A stretch of DNA of 64,000 nt, taken from positions 682,001 to 746,000 of the forward strand of contig NZ_WTYH01000001.1 of the NCBI RefSeq assembly GCF_009827335.1, written 5' to 3'. The position numbers were made by a program, and so were the translations under genes. This stretch comes from Aurantiacibacter arachoides. GTDB lineage: Bacteria > Pseudomonadota > Alphaproteobacteria > Sphingomonadales > Sphingomonadaceae. Shown in pieces: positions 26,501-36,954 of this stretch (positions within the stretch are counted from its first letter, which is position 1; each line of letters opens with the position of its first letter). Below the pieces are notes generated by a model, which worked only from the letters and a program-made list of their open reading frames with translations, had not been told where the DNA came from and did no database searches.

Positions 26501-26915
26501 CCGCCGCACAACCGCGCCCGAAGGCGACTTCATCGACGACGACGTGGCGCGCGAGGCTGCCCGCCTGGCGGAACGCGGCGTGCTGGTGTCGATCGGCGCG
26601 CACGGCCAGCAGGCCGGTATCGCGCCGCACTGGGAGATATGGTCGTTCGTGCGCGGCGGCATGACCCCGTTGCAGGCGCTTCAGGCGGCCACCATCGTGC
26701 CTGCCCGCTCGCTCGGCATGGACCGGGAGATCGGCAGCCTGGAGCCCGGCAAGCTGGCGGATCTCGTCATCCTGTCCGGCAACCCGCTGGAGAACATCCG
26801 CAACACCGAGCGGGTGGAGACGGTCGTGCTGGGAGGGCGCGCCTATGACGCGGCGACGATGAACGAGATCGTCACCGGCGACGCGCAGCGTGCCCCTTAC
26901 TGGTGGGCCGAGTGA
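23562..26915 (+). CDS. Secreted TolB-propeller amidohydrolase
   Basis: A 1117-aa protein with signal peptide (ending ASVAQQ), a Pro/Glu-rich linker, a long WD40-like PD40/TolB beta-propeller (about residues 80-680, with repeated SPDGRTIAF and FSPDGSRIAF units) and a C-terminal metal-dependent amidohydrolase domain. The metal-binding HxH lies in VDAHAHGSYA near residue 767; later motifs are STLEHNIPV, SIGAHGQQ and LEPGKLADLVIL. The family is periplasmic in sphingomonads and probably cleaves cyclic amides or dipeptides. It is monocistronic, with GGGAAG upstream of ATG 23562. Confidence 0.9.
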   Translation: MIRKFALLSAAGFMAIASASVAQQAQPVPGPDPVEETEATEDQNTREVPPPDPAPGQSVENSATGESIAADDDDAEWDVNNPPGVTIRQVPIRVNEGTWMDIDVSPDGRTIAFALLGDIYTMPINGGTPTRIAEGLAWEVQPRFSPDGSRIAFTSDRGGGDNIWLMNADGSGMRQLTDEDFRLLNQPTWSPDGQFIAAKKHFTTGRSLGTGEVWIYHVSGGSGVALVERPNEQHQKELGEPIYAPDGEAIYYTRNITPGPIFEYAQDSNQDLFNIERYDLASGEVTTAISGLGGAVRPTPSPDGRMIAFVRRENTQSQLYVRDLATGTERMIYADLDRDVQETWAVTGLYPNMDWTPDNRSLVFWAGGKIRRINADGSGAAEIPFVIDDTRGILPAPHPVIPVAVDSVEVTMARFAEVSPDGRTVVFESLGHLYTMPAAGGAMRRLTNEDGAFELYPSWSRDGTRIIYVRWTDEGLGEIRTVGRDGRSSERVTRQPGHFARPRFSPDGRTIVFEKAEGGFLTAPEYSDNPGVYRVDAAGGDPVLVSRDMARPHYGASNDRIFMTGSEGGAQTLVSTNRDGLDARTHATGDLVTGYMVAPSGNFFAFTENYDAYAMPLMPGGQAVSISAGARNLPVVEVSDSGADYVHWSSDGDRLHWSLGPTLYTAETSTLFPSAPPAEGEERADFTPPQTGVSLLRTVAADRHEGRMAITGARIVTMAGADGGTIENGTIIVDGDLIAAIGPAASTPIPAGTPTIDAAGRTIIPGLVDAHAHGSYAADELVPQTNWNMIQALALGTTTLHDPSSDTPVFVAEDMQRTGMILAPRIFSTGRIIYGARNPYAYAQIDSLDDALDHVRRLRAEGAPSIKNYNQPRRDQRQMVVEAARRENMLVVAEGGSLFGMDLNLIADGNSTLEHNIPVMRMYEDVLQFFAQSNSSYTPTLVVGYGGLAGDPYWRQATDVFEQPLLMAHTPPALLRAQTARRTTAPEGDFIDDDVAREAARLAERGVLVSIGAHGQQAGIAPHWEIWSFVRGGMTPLQALQAATIVPARSLGMDREIGSLEPGKLADLVILSGNPLENIRNTERVETVVLGGRAYDAATMNEIVTGDAQRAPYWWAE

Positions 26916-26951
26916 AGGGAGGGCGGGGCAACGGCCTTACCCACCCGTAGT

Positions 26952-27890
26952 TCACGCGTTTGGTAGAGGCCGGCCCTTCAGGCCCAGCGGGCGGGCCAGC
27001 CCTTCGTCCCAACCGCCAAGCCTGGCGGCGGCATCGAAGGTGCCTTGCAGGAATTGCAGCAAGGTTGCCTCGGGGTCGGCAGCGGTTCTGACGGCTTCGT
27101 AGGGCAGCACGAATTCGCCCAGGCCCTGGTCGAACCGCGCGGCGGCCGGTGCCACGCCCTGTTCGGCGAAACCCGCGGGGACGGGGTAGGCGTAGGAATA
27201 GAAGCACGGCTCCTCGATCCCGCCGCCACCCGGCCAGAACCCGGCGGAACTGACCTCGTGGCTGTAGGCTTCGCGGGTGATCGCATCGGGGAGGTTGGGG
27301 ATACCGCCGGGATGAGGCGGCGCCGCCCTGCCGGAAAAGCGCGTGACCGCAAGGTCGAAGCTGCCCCAGAACAGGTGCACCGGGCTGACCTTGCCGATGA
27401 ACCCCGTGCGGAACCGGGCAAAGACGGGTTCGATGCGGGTAAGGGCCGTATGGAAACGCGATACCGCTTCGGCATCCCACGGACGGGGCGCGGTATCGTG
27501 CGCAAAGGGCGTCGCATGGGCCAGTTCGTTGGGCTGCCCATGATAGTCGGGCAGGCCGCCCAGCGTGGCGATCATGTCCTTGAATCGCGCATCGAATTGG
27601 GCGACCGACATGGGTGCGAGCGGGAATTGCGCGCTCTGCCCGCTGGCGCAGGAGGCGGTGACCCGGTGCCGCCTGAGATCGAACCGCACGGTGATGCCGG
27701 GCCCGTCCGGGACGAGGCCGGTCGTCAGACCGTCGGCATCGACATAAAGGGTCGCGTGCCAGGAATGGTTGACCCACGGCGAATGGGCCAGCCGGTATTT
27801 GCCGACGATCTGGGCGTAGAGGTGCAGGGCCGCGCAGGTATCGTGCCACGGCGCGTAGGGGATGGCAGGCCAGATGGTCGTGTCGGTCAA
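26952..27890 (-). CDS. DUF5996 family protein
   Basis: A 312-aa soluble protein of the DUF5996 family, identified by WPAIPYAPWHDTCAALHLYAQ at the start, SPWVNHSWHATLYVDADGL and a C-terminal FYSYAYPVPAGF and EFVLPYEAVR. The TTG at 27890 is preferred because GGAGA lies seven bases upstream and the product then begins at the conserved WPxLPY region; the upstream ATG (27920) has no ribosome site. The function is unknown. It converges with the amidohydrolase gene (35-bp gap). Confidence 0.82.
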   Translation of the reverse strand: MTDTTIWPAIPYAPWHDTCAALHLYAQIVGKYRLAHSPWVNHSWHATLYVDADGLTTGLVPDGPGITVRFDLRRHRVTASCASGQSAQFPLAPMSVAQFDARFKDMIATLGGLPDYHGQPNELAHATPFAHDTAPRPWDAEAVSRFHTALTRIEPVFARFRTGFIGKVSPVHLFWGSFDLAVTRFSGRAAPPHPGGIPNLPDAITREAYSHEVSSAGFWPGGGGIEEPCFYSYAYPVPAGFAEQGVAPAAARFDQGLGEFVLPYEAVRTAADPEATLLQFLQGTFDAAARLGGWDEGLARPLGLKGRPLPNA

Positions 27891-28072
27891 GGCGCTTCTC
27901 CGGGTTGCGCGGCCACGCATCCGAATAGCCGATGGGCAGGCCCGCGTTCAAGCCGCATGAAAACGTTGACAATGTCCGATTGCACTTGCGCATCCGCGGT
28001 GCCACCCTGCATGACGCTGCCGACGCCGCGCCTGTGCAGGCCGGCAAATACGCTTTGGCGCGGGGAGACGCG

Positions 28073-29449
28073 ATGACCACTCAGGTTGCAGGCACGCTGG
28101 ACGTCGCCCGGTTCATTCAGGACCAGCCCTTCGGTCGCAGCCATGTCATCCTGCTTCTTCTGTGCAGCCTCGTCACCTTTTTCGACGGGCAGGATTTCAC
28201 CGCGCTGCCCTATGCCCTGCCATACATTCGCGATGAGTGGGGGATCGGCGATTCCGCCACGGCCTGGGTCGCCGCGGCGGGCAATGCCGGGCAAATGGTC
28301 GGTTCGCTGTTCGGGGCCTACCTTGCCGACAGGGTCGGCCGCCGCCCGGTCATCATCGCCTGCACCTTTGGCAGCGCGATCCTGACGACGGCGGTCGGCT
28401 TTGCCACGTCGCCAGACATGATTACGGTGCTGCGCTTCGTGTCCGGTCTGGCCATCGGCGGACTGCTGGCGCCGGTCTGGTCCCTGAGCATCGAATCCAT
28501 GCCGCGCTCGATGCGGGCGACATCGGTGACGATCATCATGCTCGGCTTCAGTTTCGGCGCCGCCTCCGCCGCGCCGATTGCCAACTGGATCGCCCCGGTG
28601 CTCGGCTGGCAGGGCATTTTCTGGGTATGCGGCGCAATGACGCTGGCCTTCGCCCTGATCCTGCTGCCGACCCTGCCCGAAAGCGCGCGCTGGCTGGTGG
28701 CAAAGGAGCAATCGCCCGAACGCATCCGCAAGGCCTTGGCGCGGTTCGACAGCGGGGAAGACCATGCCGCCGTGGATCGCTTTATCCTGGGAGACGAGCG
28801 CGCAACAACGAAAAGCGAAAACCCGCTGCGCAAGGGGCGGGAACTGTTCGTGGGCGCGCTGCTCTACGTCACCCCGCTGATCTGGCTCGCCTACTTTTTC
28901 TCCAGCATCGCGATCTACCTGAAGAACGCCTACGGCGTGTTGTTCATGGAGGCGCTGGGCCTGGCGCGCGCCGATGCCGCGTGGCTTTCGGGGGCGAGCG
29001 GGCTGGCGGGGGCGATCGGCGGCGTGGCCCTGCTCGCCTTTACCGAGAAGCGCGGCCCCGGCTGGATCGCCATCGCGCCCCTGCTCGGCATCCCCACCTC
29101 GCTGCTGGTCGGCTATGGCTATTTCGTCGGCGGGACGCCGCTGGCGGCGGCCCTGCTGTTCGGCGCGGTGTTCGTGGGCGCGGGCCATGCGGCGGTCATC
29201 TCCATCACCAGCATCTATTACCCCAGCGCGGTGCGCAGCTTTGGCGGCGGCTGGGCTAGCTTCATGGCCAAGTTCGGGGCAGTGGCAGCGCCCTTCATCG
29301 GTGCCTGGGCGGGGTTCCTGCAAGGCGAGGCGGGGGCGCGGCAGGGCTATGTCTTCACCGCCGCCTGCCTGCTGGGCATCGTCGTCTGCGTGCTGGTGCT
29401 CGCCCGTTTCACCCGCCGCCTGCCGCAGGGCGCGCCCGATACAGCCTGA
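28073..29449 (+). CDS. MFS transporter, aromatic acid:H+ symporter (AAHS) type
   Basis: A 458-aa protein with twelve transmembrane helices. The MFS signature between helices 2 and 3 (GAYLADRVGRRPV) and its repeat (ALLAFTEKRGPGW) are present. The helix 1 motif FFDGQDFTALPYALP resembles the DGxD motif of AAHS transporters such as PcaK and BenK. The start at ATG 28073 follows GGGGAG. The IlvD/Edd dehydratase begins 16 bp downstream, so the imported substrate is plausibly a sugar acid or hydroxy acid handled by it. Confidence 0.87.
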   Translation: MTTQVAGTLDVARFIQDQPFGRSHVILLLLCSLVTFFDGQDFTALPYALPYIRDEWGIGDSATAWVAAAGNAGQMVGSLFGAYLADRVGRRPVIIACTFGSAILTTAVGFATSPDMITVLRFVSGLAIGGLLAPVWSLSIESMPRSMRATSVTIIMLGFSFGAASAAPIANWIAPVLGWQGIFWVCGAMTLAFALILLPTLPESARWLVAKEQSPERIRKALARFDSGEDHAAVDRFILGDERATTKSENPLRKGRELFVGALLYVTPLIWLAYFFSSIAIYLKNAYGVLFMEALGLARADAAWLSGASGLAGAIGGVALLAFTEKRGPGWIAIAPLLGIPTSLLVGYGYFVGGTPLAAALLFGAVFVGAGHAAVISITSIYYPSAVRSFGGGWASFMAKFGAVAAPFIGAWAGFLQGEAGARQGYVFTAACLLGIVVCVLVLARFTRRLPQGAPDTA

Positions 29450-29465
29450 CAGGAGCCGTCTTTCC

Positions 29466-31127
29466 ATGGTCACACTTCGCAGCAACGCCGCCAACACGCC
29501 CGGTCGCAGGGCCAACTGGCGCGCGCTCGGCCTCAGCATGGAGGACATGGAAAAGCCCAAGATCGCGGTGGTCAATTCGTCCAGCGAGCTGGCCATCTGC
29601 TACGCCCACCTCGACGGCATCGCGCAGATGGTGAAGGAGGAAATCCGCGCGGCGGGCGGCATGCCGTTCGAGGTGCGGACCTCGGCCCCGTCCGATTTCA
29701 TCACCGGCGCGGCCAGGGCGGGCAGTTACATCCTCGCCGGGCGCGACATCATCGCCAACGATATAGAGGTGCAGGTCGAAGGCGCCCTGCTCGACGGCAT
29801 GATATGTCTCACCAGTTGCGACAAGACCCCGCCCGGCCACCTGATGGCGGCGGCGCGTCTGAACATCCCGACCATTCTCGTCATCGGCGGCTACCAGCAG
29901 GCGGGGGAGATCGACGGCGAGCCCGTTGACGTCGAGGACGTGTGGTCGGGCCAGGTCGGCGCGCTGTTCGGCAAGGCGCCGAAATTCCCGATCCCGCAGA
30001 TGGCCGAGAACGCCATCATGGGCCCGGGCGTCTGCGCCGGGATGGCGACCGCGAACACCATGCACTGCGTGGTGGAGGCGCTGGGCATGGCATTGCCGGG
30101 TCATGCGCCGGTGCGCGGCAACAGCCCCAAGATGCAGGCCAACGCGCGCGCTGCCGCGCGGCGCATCGTCGACATGGTGCACGAGGACCTGCGCCCCCGG
30201 CAGATCCTGACCGAGCCCGCCTTTCGCAACGCCGTGGCGACCGTGCTGGCCGTCAGCGGCAGCATAAACGCCATCAAGCACCTGCAGGCCACCGCGGTGG
30301 AGGCCGAGAACGGCGTCGACGTATTCGCGCTGTGGGAGGAGATGAGCGACGTGCCCGTGCTGTGCCCCGTGCGCCCCACCGGCGCGATCCGCATCGAGCA
30401 GTTCGAGGATGCGGGCGGCGCGCGGGCCGTGCTGCAACGCCTCTTACCGCGCATCGACGGCGAGGCGCTGACCGTGTCCGGCAAGACACTCGCCGAGAAC
30501 CTCGCGGGCTACGAGATTGAGGAACCGGAAACCATCCAGCCGCTCGACGCGCCTTTCAGCGAAGGGCCGAGCATCGCCATCCTGAAAGGCACCCTCGCAG
30601 ATAGCGCAGTCGTCCGCCTCGGCGTGCGCGACGGCAGCCGGCCCGAGGAGTTCACCGGCCCCGCCCGCGTGTTCGAGAGCACGGCGGACTGCATGGCGGC
30701 GATAAAGGACGGCGTGGTGCAAGCAGGCGACGTCGTCATCAGCCGGAACCAGGGCCTTGTCGGCGGGCCGGCCATGGGCGGCGGGGCAAGCCTCGTCCTC
30801 TTCGCACTCGACGCGGCGGGCCTTGCCATGACCACTGCTTTCGTCACCGACGGGCAGCTTTCGGGATTGTGCCTCAAGGGCCTGACCGTGGCCGAGGTCC
30901 ATCCCGAGGCGGCGACCCCCGGTGCGCCGATCGGCCTGGTGCGCGACGGGGACATGGTGCGCATTTCCGTCGCAAGGCGCAGCCTCGACCTGGATGTTTC
31001 GGCAGAAGACCTGGCGCAGCGCACGGGCCCGGGCTTTCGCACCGAGGCGAACGGCTATCTGCGCACCTTTCGCGATACGGTCCGCCCCATGCCGACTGGC
31101 GGCGTGCTGATACCGGAAAGGCGTTGA
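29466..31127 (+). CDS. IlvD/Edd family dehydratase
   Basis: A 553-aa iron-sulfur dehydratase of the IlvD/Edd family, which removes water from dihydroxy acids or sugar acids. Cluster-ligand regions are visible as LTSCDKTPPGHLMAA (near residue 116) and GPGVCAGMATANTMH. The C-terminal half has NQGLVGGPAMGGG and DGQLSGLCLKGL. Some IlvD motifs are altered, which suggests an aldonic-acid or other specialised subgroup and not the biosynthetic dihydroxy-acid dehydratase. It is co-transcribed with the AAHS transporter. Confidence 0.87.
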   Translation: MVTLRSNAANTPGRRANWRALGLSMEDMEKPKIAVVNSSSELAICYAHLDGIAQMVKEEIRAAGGMPFEVRTSAPSDFITGAARAGSYILAGRDIIANDIEVQVEGALLDGMICLTSCDKTPPGHLMAAARLNIPTILVIGGYQQAGEIDGEPVDVEDVWSGQVGALFGKAPKFPIPQMAENAIMGPGVCAGMATANTMHCVVEALGMALPGHAPVRGNSPKMQANARAAARRIVDMVHEDLRPRQILTEPAFRNAVATVLAVSGSINAIKHLQATAVEAENGVDVFALWEEMSDVPVLCPVRPTGAIRIEQFEDAGGARAVLQRLLPRIDGEALTVSGKTLAENLAGYEIEEPETIQPLDAPFSEGPSIAILKGTLADSAVVRLGVRDGSRPEEFTGPARVFESTADCMAAIKDGVVQAGDVVISRNQGLVGGPAMGGGASLVLFALDAAGLAMTTAFVTDGQLSGLCLKGLTVAEVHPEAATPGAPIGLVRDGDMVRISVARRSLDLDVSAEDLAQRTGPGFRTEANGYLRTFRDTVRPMPTGGVLIPERR

Positions 31128-31203
31128 CGCTACTGCTCGGCGACCATTGCCCAGAAACCAACGGCGCGCTCGTTCGCTGTCTCCACAAGGAGGCACGAGG
31201 CAC

Positions 31204-32058
31204 ATGGCGGCAAGGGCATATTGGCAAGGTCAGATCAGGCTTGCGCTGGTCTCGATCCCGGTAGAGATTTTCACCGCGACCCAGTCGGGCGCGAAGATCA
31301 GCTTCAACCAGATCCACGAACCCAGCGGCAAGCGGATCGCCTACGAAAAGGTCGTGCCCGGCGTCGGCCCCGTCGACCGCGACGACATCATCAAGGGATA
31401 CGAGATTTCCAAGGGCGAATACGTCCTTCTGGAGGACGAGGAAATCGAGGCCGTCAAGCTGGAGAGCAAGAAGACGCTGGAGCTCGTCCAGTTCGTCGAC
31501 GCCGACGAGATCGATCCGCTGTATTACGAGAAACCCTATTACGTCGCACCGAAGGACGAACTGGCGGAAGAAGCCTTCGTCGTCCTGCGCGAGGCGTTGC
31601 GCAAATCGAAGAAGGTGGCCTTGGGCCAGCTGGCGGTGCGGGGGACCGAAAAGCTGGTTGCCATCAAGCCGTGCGGCAAGGGCCTGTTGCTGGAAACGCT
31701 GCGGTATGCGGACGAGGTGCGCAAGGGGCAGTCGTTCTTCGGCGCGATCGACGACGCCAAGCCGAAGAAGGAACTGCTGGACCTTGCCACCGCGCTGATC
31801 GACCAGCGCAGCGCGCCCTTCGATGCCAGCGAGTTCGAGGACCGTTATGTGGATGCGCTGCGCCGGCTGATCGACAAGAAGGCGAAGTCCAGAAGCAACA
31901 AGGCCATCATCGAGGACGCAGGCGAACCTGCGACCGGCGGCGGCAACGTGATCGACCTGATGGCGGCGTTGAAGAAGTCGGTCGGCAGCGACAAGAAGCC
32001 CGCTGCCAAGAGCAAGCCGGCAGCCAAGCCCGCGGGGCGCACCAAGAAGAGCGCCTGA
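31204..32058 (+). CDS. ku: Non-homologous end joining protein Ku
   Basis: A 284-aa bacterial Ku. The N-terminal beta-barrel domain (AYWQGQIRLALVSIPVEI, SFNQIHEPSGKRI) is followed by helical segments that form the DNA-encircling dimer ring. The Lys/Ala/Pro-rich tail (KKPAAKSKPAAKPAGRTKK) is a basic DNA-contacting extension seen in several bacterial Kus. The ATG at 31204 follows AGGAGGCACGAGG. It binds double-strand ends and recruits LigD, encoded two genes downstream. Confidence 0.96.
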   Translation: MAARAYWQGQIRLALVSIPVEIFTATQSGAKISFNQIHEPSGKRIAYEKVVPGVGPVDRDDIIKGYEISKGEYVLLEDEEIEAVKLESKKTLELVQFVDADEIDPLYYEKPYYVAPKDELAEEAFVVLREALRKSKKVALGQLAVRGTEKLVAIKPCGKGLLLETLRYADEVRKGQSFFGAIDDAKPKKELLDLATALIDQRSAPFDASEFEDRYVDALRRLIDKKAKSRSNKAIIEDAGEPATGGGNVIDLMAALKKSVGSDKKPAAKSKPAAKPAGRTKKSA

Positions 32059-32061
32059 GGG

Positions 32062-32559
32062 ATGGAACTAAACGACCCGATCCTCGTCCACTGGCTCGAC
32101 TGGGACCTGCTTGCCCGCCTGGGTATCGCCGCGATCATCGGGCTGTTGCTCGGGCTCGATCGCGAACTGCGCGGCCACGCGGCGGGGATGCGAACGCATG
32201 GGCTGCTCTGTTTCACCAGTGCGGCGATGACGGTGTCCATCATCGCGCTGTATTATGAGATGGATGCGGAAAGGGCCGACCCACTGCGGCTGTACGAGGC
32301 GGCGGGCGCTTTCGTCGGCATCATCGGCGCAGGGCTGATCGTGTTCAGCAAGGGGCAGGTGCACAACCTCACCACCGCGGCGCACCTGTGGCTGGCGGCG
32401 GTGATCGGCATTGCCTGCGGGGCGGGGCAATGGCCGCTGGTGGTGATCGGCACGATCATCAGCCTCGTCATGCTGAGCGGGCTGCGTCTGCTGGAACGCA
32501 AGGAACAGGGTCGCTTGCGCGGCATCCCTCACGAGGAGGCGGCCCATGGCCCGGACTGA
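32062..32559 (+). CDS. MgtC/SapB family membrane protein
   Basis: A 165-aa membrane protein with about four to five helices and the MgtC/SapB signature ARLGIAAIIGLLLGLDRELRG, followed by AGMRTHGLLCFTSA and a later GAFVGIIGAGLIV helix. MgtC-type proteins affect magnesium homeostasis and ATP synthase in pathogens; other family members have unknown roles. It begins 3 bp after ku, and its stop lies 14 bp inside ligD, so it is embedded in the NHEJ operon. Confidence 0.87.
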   Translation: MELNDPILVHWLDWDLLARLGIAAIIGLLLGLDRELRGHAAGMRTHGLLCFTSAAMTVSIIALYYEMDAERADPLRLYEAAGAFVGIIGAGLIVFSKGQVHNLTTAAHLWLAAVIGIACGAGQWPLVVIGTIISLVMLSGLRLLERKEQGRLRGIPHEEAAHGPD

Positions 32560-35056
32560 TCCGCTCGCCGAATACAATGCCAAGCGCGATTTCGGAAAGA
32601 CGCCGGAGCCTGCCGGCAAGGCGGAAAGCAGCACCAGCGGCAATGCCTTCATCGTGCAGAAGCACGACGCCACCCGCCTGCACTGGGATCTCCGGCTGGA
32701 GGTCGACGGGGTGATGAAAAGCTGGGCGGTCACCAAGGGACCGTCCCCCGATCCCGATATCAAGCGCCTGGCCGTGCGGACCGAGGATCATCCGCTGTCC
32801 TACAACAGCTTCGAAGGCACCATTCCCAAGGGCGAATACGGCGGCGGCACGGTGATGTTGTGGGATCGCGGCACCTGGTCGCCCATCCCGGGCAAGAGCG
32901 CATCCGACATCGACGAGGGCCACCTGCATTTCTGCCTCCAGGGTGAGCGGATGCAGGGCGAGTGGCTGTTGATAAGGCTGAAGAAAAAGCCGGGAGAAAA
33001 GCGGGAAAACTGGCTGCTGCGCAAGTTGCAGGACAACCATGCCGAGGCTGGCGATGCCCTCGTCCAGCGCGAACTGACGAGCGTGCTGACGGGCCGCTCG
33101 ATGGCCGAGATCGCGGCGGACAGGAAGGGCGAATTCTCCCTCGCGGGCAAGAAGGACGACGCTTTCCTCGCGCAGATGGCAAAGGCCAGCGCGCACACAA
33201 AAAGCAAGCGCAAGCCGGCGAAGAAGAACGCGCCGCTCCCCAGGTTCCGCAAGCCTCAACTCGCCACGCTGGTCGACGATGTTCCCACCGGCAACGGCTG
33301 GATGCACGAGATCAAGTTCGACGGTTACCGCGCGCTGGTGGCGGCACGGGGCGAAGAGGTGCGCGTCTATACCCGCAGCGGCAAGGACTGGACCGACAAG
33401 TTCGCCCCCTTGGCCAGATCCATCGCCGCGCTCGATCTGCCGAGCTGCCTGATCGACGGCGAGATCGTGGCCGTGGATGCGAAGGGCAATCCCGATTTCT
33501 CCACGCTGCAGGGGATGTTGAAACGCGGCCACGGAGAGCAGGGGGCGCACGACGCCTTGCAGTTGCACGCCTTTGACCTGCTCGAACTGGGCGGCGAGGA
33601 TCTGGCCGACCTGACGAACATCGAAAGGAAGGAACGGCTCGACGCCCTGCTCGGCACGGCAGAGCCGCCGATTTTTGTCGCCGACCACGTGATCGGCGCA
33701 GGCGAGGCATTGTATCGGCAGATGTGCGATGCCGGGCAGGAAGGCATCATCTCCAAGACCGTCGACGGGCGCTATTCCGGGTCTCGCGCCAAGCGCTGGG
33801 TCAAGGTGAAATGCACCCGGCGGCAGGAATTCGTGGTGATCGGCTGGAAGGCTTCGACCACCAAGGCGCGGCCCTTCGCATCGCTGCTGATGGCTCAGCA
33901 CGAGGGCGGGAAGCTGGTCTACAAGGGTAACGTCGGCACCGGCTTTTCCGGCAAGGATCTGGACGATCTTGCCGGCAGGCTGGCGAGGTTGGAGCGCAAG
34001 ACGCCCCCTGCCGAAGTCGACCGGGTGAGCGCGCGTGGGGTGACCTGGGTCACGCCAAAGCTGGTTGCCGAAGTCGCCTTTGCCGAATTCACCGCCGACG
34101 GCAACATCCGCCACGGCAGCTTCCTGGGCCTGCGCGGCGACAAGAAGGCCGATGCCGTCACGCCCGAAAAGGCCGCCCCCGCCCCCGCAGAACCGGCAGC
34201 GGTCGCCATTTCCAGCCGCGAGCGGGTGATCTTTCCCGACAGCGGCCAGACCAAGGGCGAACTTGCCGATTATTACGCCGCCATCGCGCCGATCATGCTG
34301 CCCTTCGCGGCCCGTCGCCCGATCAGCCTGGTGCGCTGTCCGCAGGGCCGGGGGAAGAAATGCTTTTTCCAGAAGCACGACAGCGGCGCCCTGGGCGATG
34401 CCGTCCACAAGGTGCCGATCCGCGAAAAGGACGGGGGCAGCGAGGATTACCTGTGGATCGAGGACGTGCGCGGCCTGCTGCAATGCGTGCAGATGGGCAC
34501 GATCGAGTTCCACGGCTGGGCTTCGCGCAGTTCCGCCGTCGAGGCGCCCGATCGCATGATCTTCGACCTCGACCCGGACGAGGGGCTGGACTTCGCCGAC
34601 GTCAAGAGCGCCGCCACCCACATCCGCGACCGGTTGGCCGACCTTGGCCTCGTCAGCTTTGCCATGCTTTCGGGCGGCAAGGGCGTGCACGTGGTGGTGC
34701 CGCTGTCGACCGGTCACGACTGGGAGGTGCACAAGGATTTCGCCCGCCGCTTTGCCGAGGCGTTGAGCCTGGCCGAGCCCGATCGCTTCGTGGCGACGAT
34801 GAGCAAGGCCAAGCGCAAGGGCAAGATCTTCATCGACTGGCTGCGCAATCAGCGCGGCAGCACCGCGGTCCTCCCCTATTCCGCCCGCGCCCGCAGCGGT
34901 GCCCCGGTCGCCGTGCCGATCGCCTGGGGGGAATTGAAAGCCATGAAGGATGCCCACCCTTACAGCATCGACGACGCCAAGCGCCTCATCGACCGTGCCA
35001 CCAGCCGGACGCTGGCGGGCTGGGGATTTGCCGAACAGGACCTGCCTGCGGTTTGA
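32546..35056 (+). CDS. ligD: Multifunctional ATP-dependent DNA ligase D (LigD)
   Basis: An 836-aa NHEJ end-processing and sealing enzyme with three domains. The N-terminal 3'-phosphoesterase (FIVQKHDATRLHWDLRLE, PKGEYGGGTVMLWD) spans about residues 1-190. The ATP-dependent ligase has the adenylation motif EIKFDGYRALV, catalytic Lys near residue 256. The C-terminal archaeo-eukaryotic primase-type polymerase (DERMIFDLDPDEGLDF-like metal DxD near residue 672 and SGGKGVHVVVPL) completes it. The order PE-Lig-Pol is the usual proteobacterial form. It overlaps the MgtC-like gene. Confidence 0.95.
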   Translation: MARTDPLAEYNAKRDFGKTPEPAGKAESSTSGNAFIVQKHDATRLHWDLRLEVDGVMKSWAVTKGPSPDPDIKRLAVRTEDHPLSYNSFEGTIPKGEYGGGTVMLWDRGTWSPIPGKSASDIDEGHLHFCLQGERMQGEWLLIRLKKKPGEKRENWLLRKLQDNHAEAGDALVQRELTSVLTGRSMAEIAADRKGEFSLAGKKDDAFLAQMAKASAHTKSKRKPAKKNAPLPRFRKPQLATLVDDVPTGNGWMHEIKFDGYRALVAARGEEVRVYTRSGKDWTDKFAPLARSIAALDLPSCLIDGEIVAVDAKGNPDFSTLQGMLKRGHGEQGAHDALQLHAFDLLELGGEDLADLTNIERKERLDALLGTAEPPIFVADHVIGAGEALYRQMCDAGQEGIISKTVDGRYSGSRAKRWVKVKCTRRQEFVVIGWKASTTKARPFASLLMAQHEGGKLVYKGNVGTGFSGKDLDDLAGRLARLERKTPPAEVDRVSARGVTWVTPKLVAEVAFAEFTADGNIRHGSFLGLRGDKKADAVTPEKAAPAPAEPAAVAISSRERVIFPDSGQTKGELADYYAAIAPIMLPFAARRPISLVRCPQGRGKKCFFQKHDSGALGDAVHKVPIREKDGGSEDYLWIEDVRGLLQCVQMGTIEFHGWASRSSAVEAPDRMIFDLDPDEGLDFADVKSAATHIRDRLADLGLVSFAMLSGGKGVHVVVPLSTGHDWEVHKDFARRFAEALSLAEPDRFVATMSKAKRKGKIFIDWLRNQRGSTAVLPYSARARSGAPVAVPIAWGELKAMKDAHPYSIDDAKRLIDRATSRTLAGWGFAEQDLPAV

Positions 35057-35292
35057 ATCGGCAGGCGGCAGGGGGCGGGGCGCAGTTCGTCCGCTAATCG
35101 CTCGGTGCAGTCCAGGCGCGCGCGGTAATCGAGACGCTGCACGCCCTGTTCTGCGCCAAAGGGGATTTGACGCCCGCGACAACCTAGCATTCGCGAACGA
35201 TGACCCGATCGAGCGATGCGCGGTACGTGACACGTGGCGGGTGGTGGGCTAGATCGTTTCGCCAGAACCCATCCTGCATCAAGGACTTGCCC

Positions 35293-36935
<1,643 letters not shown>

Positions 36936-36954
<19 letters not shown>

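Noticed and set aside
24516..26630. Very long open frame on the minus strand inside the amidohydrolase gene (also seen at 32468-35233 and 47775-50228 opposite ligD and the S9 peptidase)
   Set aside because: High-GC genes produce long antisense open frames; these read as Arg/His/Gly-rich nonsense with no motifs, no ribosome sites and no independent support.
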